DNA from: Sphingomonas sp.
GTDB lineage: Bacteria; Pseudomonadota; Alphaproteobacteria; Sphingomonadales; Sphingomonadaceae
Assembly (NCBI GenBank): GCA_030824725.1
Contig: JAPJRE010000239.1
Span: forward strand, 1 to 6,340
Length of the DNA: 6,340 bases
Reading direction: 5' to 3'
The notes below the pieces were generated by a model. The model did no database searches. It was not told where the DNA came from and saw nothing but the letters and a program-made list of their open reading frames with translations. Both the position numbers and the translations under genes were made by a program. Positions 5,879 to 6,340 of this stretch are shown one piece after another; the first letter of the stretch is position 1; each line of letters begins with the position of its first letter.

Positions 5879-6340
5879 TCAGAACTTGGCTTCGCCGTAC
5901 ACCCGGGTGATGTCCCCCTGCCAGTCGCCATGGTAGCGATCGAGCAGCACCTGCGCCGGCACCTTGCCGGTGCGCACGATCTCGCGCAGCGGATCGAGGA
6001 AGCCGGATTCATTGTCGCCCGAGCCGTTGAGCCGGCCGCGCGCCTTGAGCCCCGCGCCGGCGATGTCCAGCACTTCACCGGCGATGTCGGCCAGCTTGCC
6101 GCCGCCCGGCAGCGGTGCGTCGAGCGCCAGCTTGGGCACCGCGCTGCGCAGCGCCTCGCGGCCTTCCATCGACCAGCCCTTCACCAGATCCCATGCGGCA
6201 TCGAGCGCGCCCTGGTCGTACAGCAGCCCCACCCAGAGCGCCGGCAGTGCGCAAATGCGGCCCCAGGGGCCGCCATCGGCGCCGCGCATCTCGAGGAACT
6301 GCTTCATCCGCACTTCGGGGAAGGCGGTGGAGAGATGATC
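5879..6340 (-). CDS. gshA: Glutamate-cysteine ligase, C-terminal part (truncated by window edge)
   Basis: The last 153 residues of glutamate-cysteine ligase, the ATP-dependent first step of glutathione synthesis, joining glutamate and cysteine through the gamma-carboxyl. The frame is open to the right edge, and the only start-like codons (GTG at 6313, ATG at 6307) are internal, since the recognisable block STAFPEVRMKQFLEMRGADG spans them. That block and the following PWGRICALPALWVGLLYD are characteristic of the alphaproteobacterial/plant-type ligase, distinct from the enterobacterial GshA. The rest is helical, with conserved-looking GLKARGR and a DPLREIV segment near the end. The ATP-binding and most of the active site lie outside the window. 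The stop is followed after 6 bases by a hairpin, and ispG lies downstream on the same strand. Identification is from recalled family patterns and is strong. Confidence 0.9.
   Translation of the reverse strand, partial: DHLSTAFPEVRMKQFLEMRGADGGPWGRICALPALWVGLLYDQGALDAAWDLVKGWSMEGREALRSAVPKLALDAPLPGGGKLADIAGEVLDIAGAGLKARGRLNGSGDNESGFLDPLREIVRTGKVPAQVLLDRYHGDWQGDITRVYGEAKF

Noticed and set aside
5515..6078. 187-codon minus-strand frame joining the gshA end and the ispG start
   Set aside because: It is out of frame with both real genes, and its second half is a frame-shifted copy of ispG codons, not a fusion or a frameshifted gene.
1..6340. A novel defence, mobile or biosynthetic system
   Set aside because: All main genes are recognisable housekeeping or widespread families, and no repeats, integrase, transposase, toxin-antitoxin pair or unusual cassette is visible.

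Overview
This window is about 6.3 kb of GC-rich DNA, with strong G/C preference at third codon positions. It looks like chromosomal core sequence from an alphaproteobacterium, most likely a sphingomonad. I infer this from the character of IspG, glutamate-cysteine ligase, PBP1A and the DUF1176 protein; nothing in the window fixes the taxonomy. I see no insertion sequence, phage gene, tRNA, rRNA or CRISPR array. Coding density is high and the longest gap between genes is under 80 bases.

Layout, left to right. (1) The 3' three quarters or so of a class A penicillin-binding protein gene (+), which enters from the left edge and ends at 1561. (2) Six bases later, on the minus strand, the end of a DUF1176 exported protein gene (1568-2545). 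(3) A 70-base divergent region (2546-2615) with small palindromes and a good ribosome binding site. (4) A complete 3-hydroxybutyryl-CoA dehydrogenase gene (+, 2616-3485). (5) A 55-base convergent gap containing a long stem-loop. (6) A minus-strand run, in transcription order: the end of glutamate-cysteine ligase (gshA, entering from the right edge), ispG (4671-5804), and a membrane-anchored alpha/beta hydrolase (3541-4596). The 74-base gap before ispG and the 74-base gap before the hydrolase each hold a hairpin.

The genes do not form one pathway. They cover peptidoglycan synthesis (PBP), acyl-CoA beta-oxidation or butanoate metabolism (Hbd), glutathione synthesis (GshA) and the MEP isoprenoid pathway (IspG), plus two proteins of unknown role. 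I found no convincing new biological system. The parts most worth a second look are non-coding: a five-codon leader ORF before ispG whose strong ribosome binding site lies inside a hairpin; a perfect 11-bp inverted repeat between ispG and the hydrolase; and GC-rich stem-loops at gene ends that all lack a U tract.
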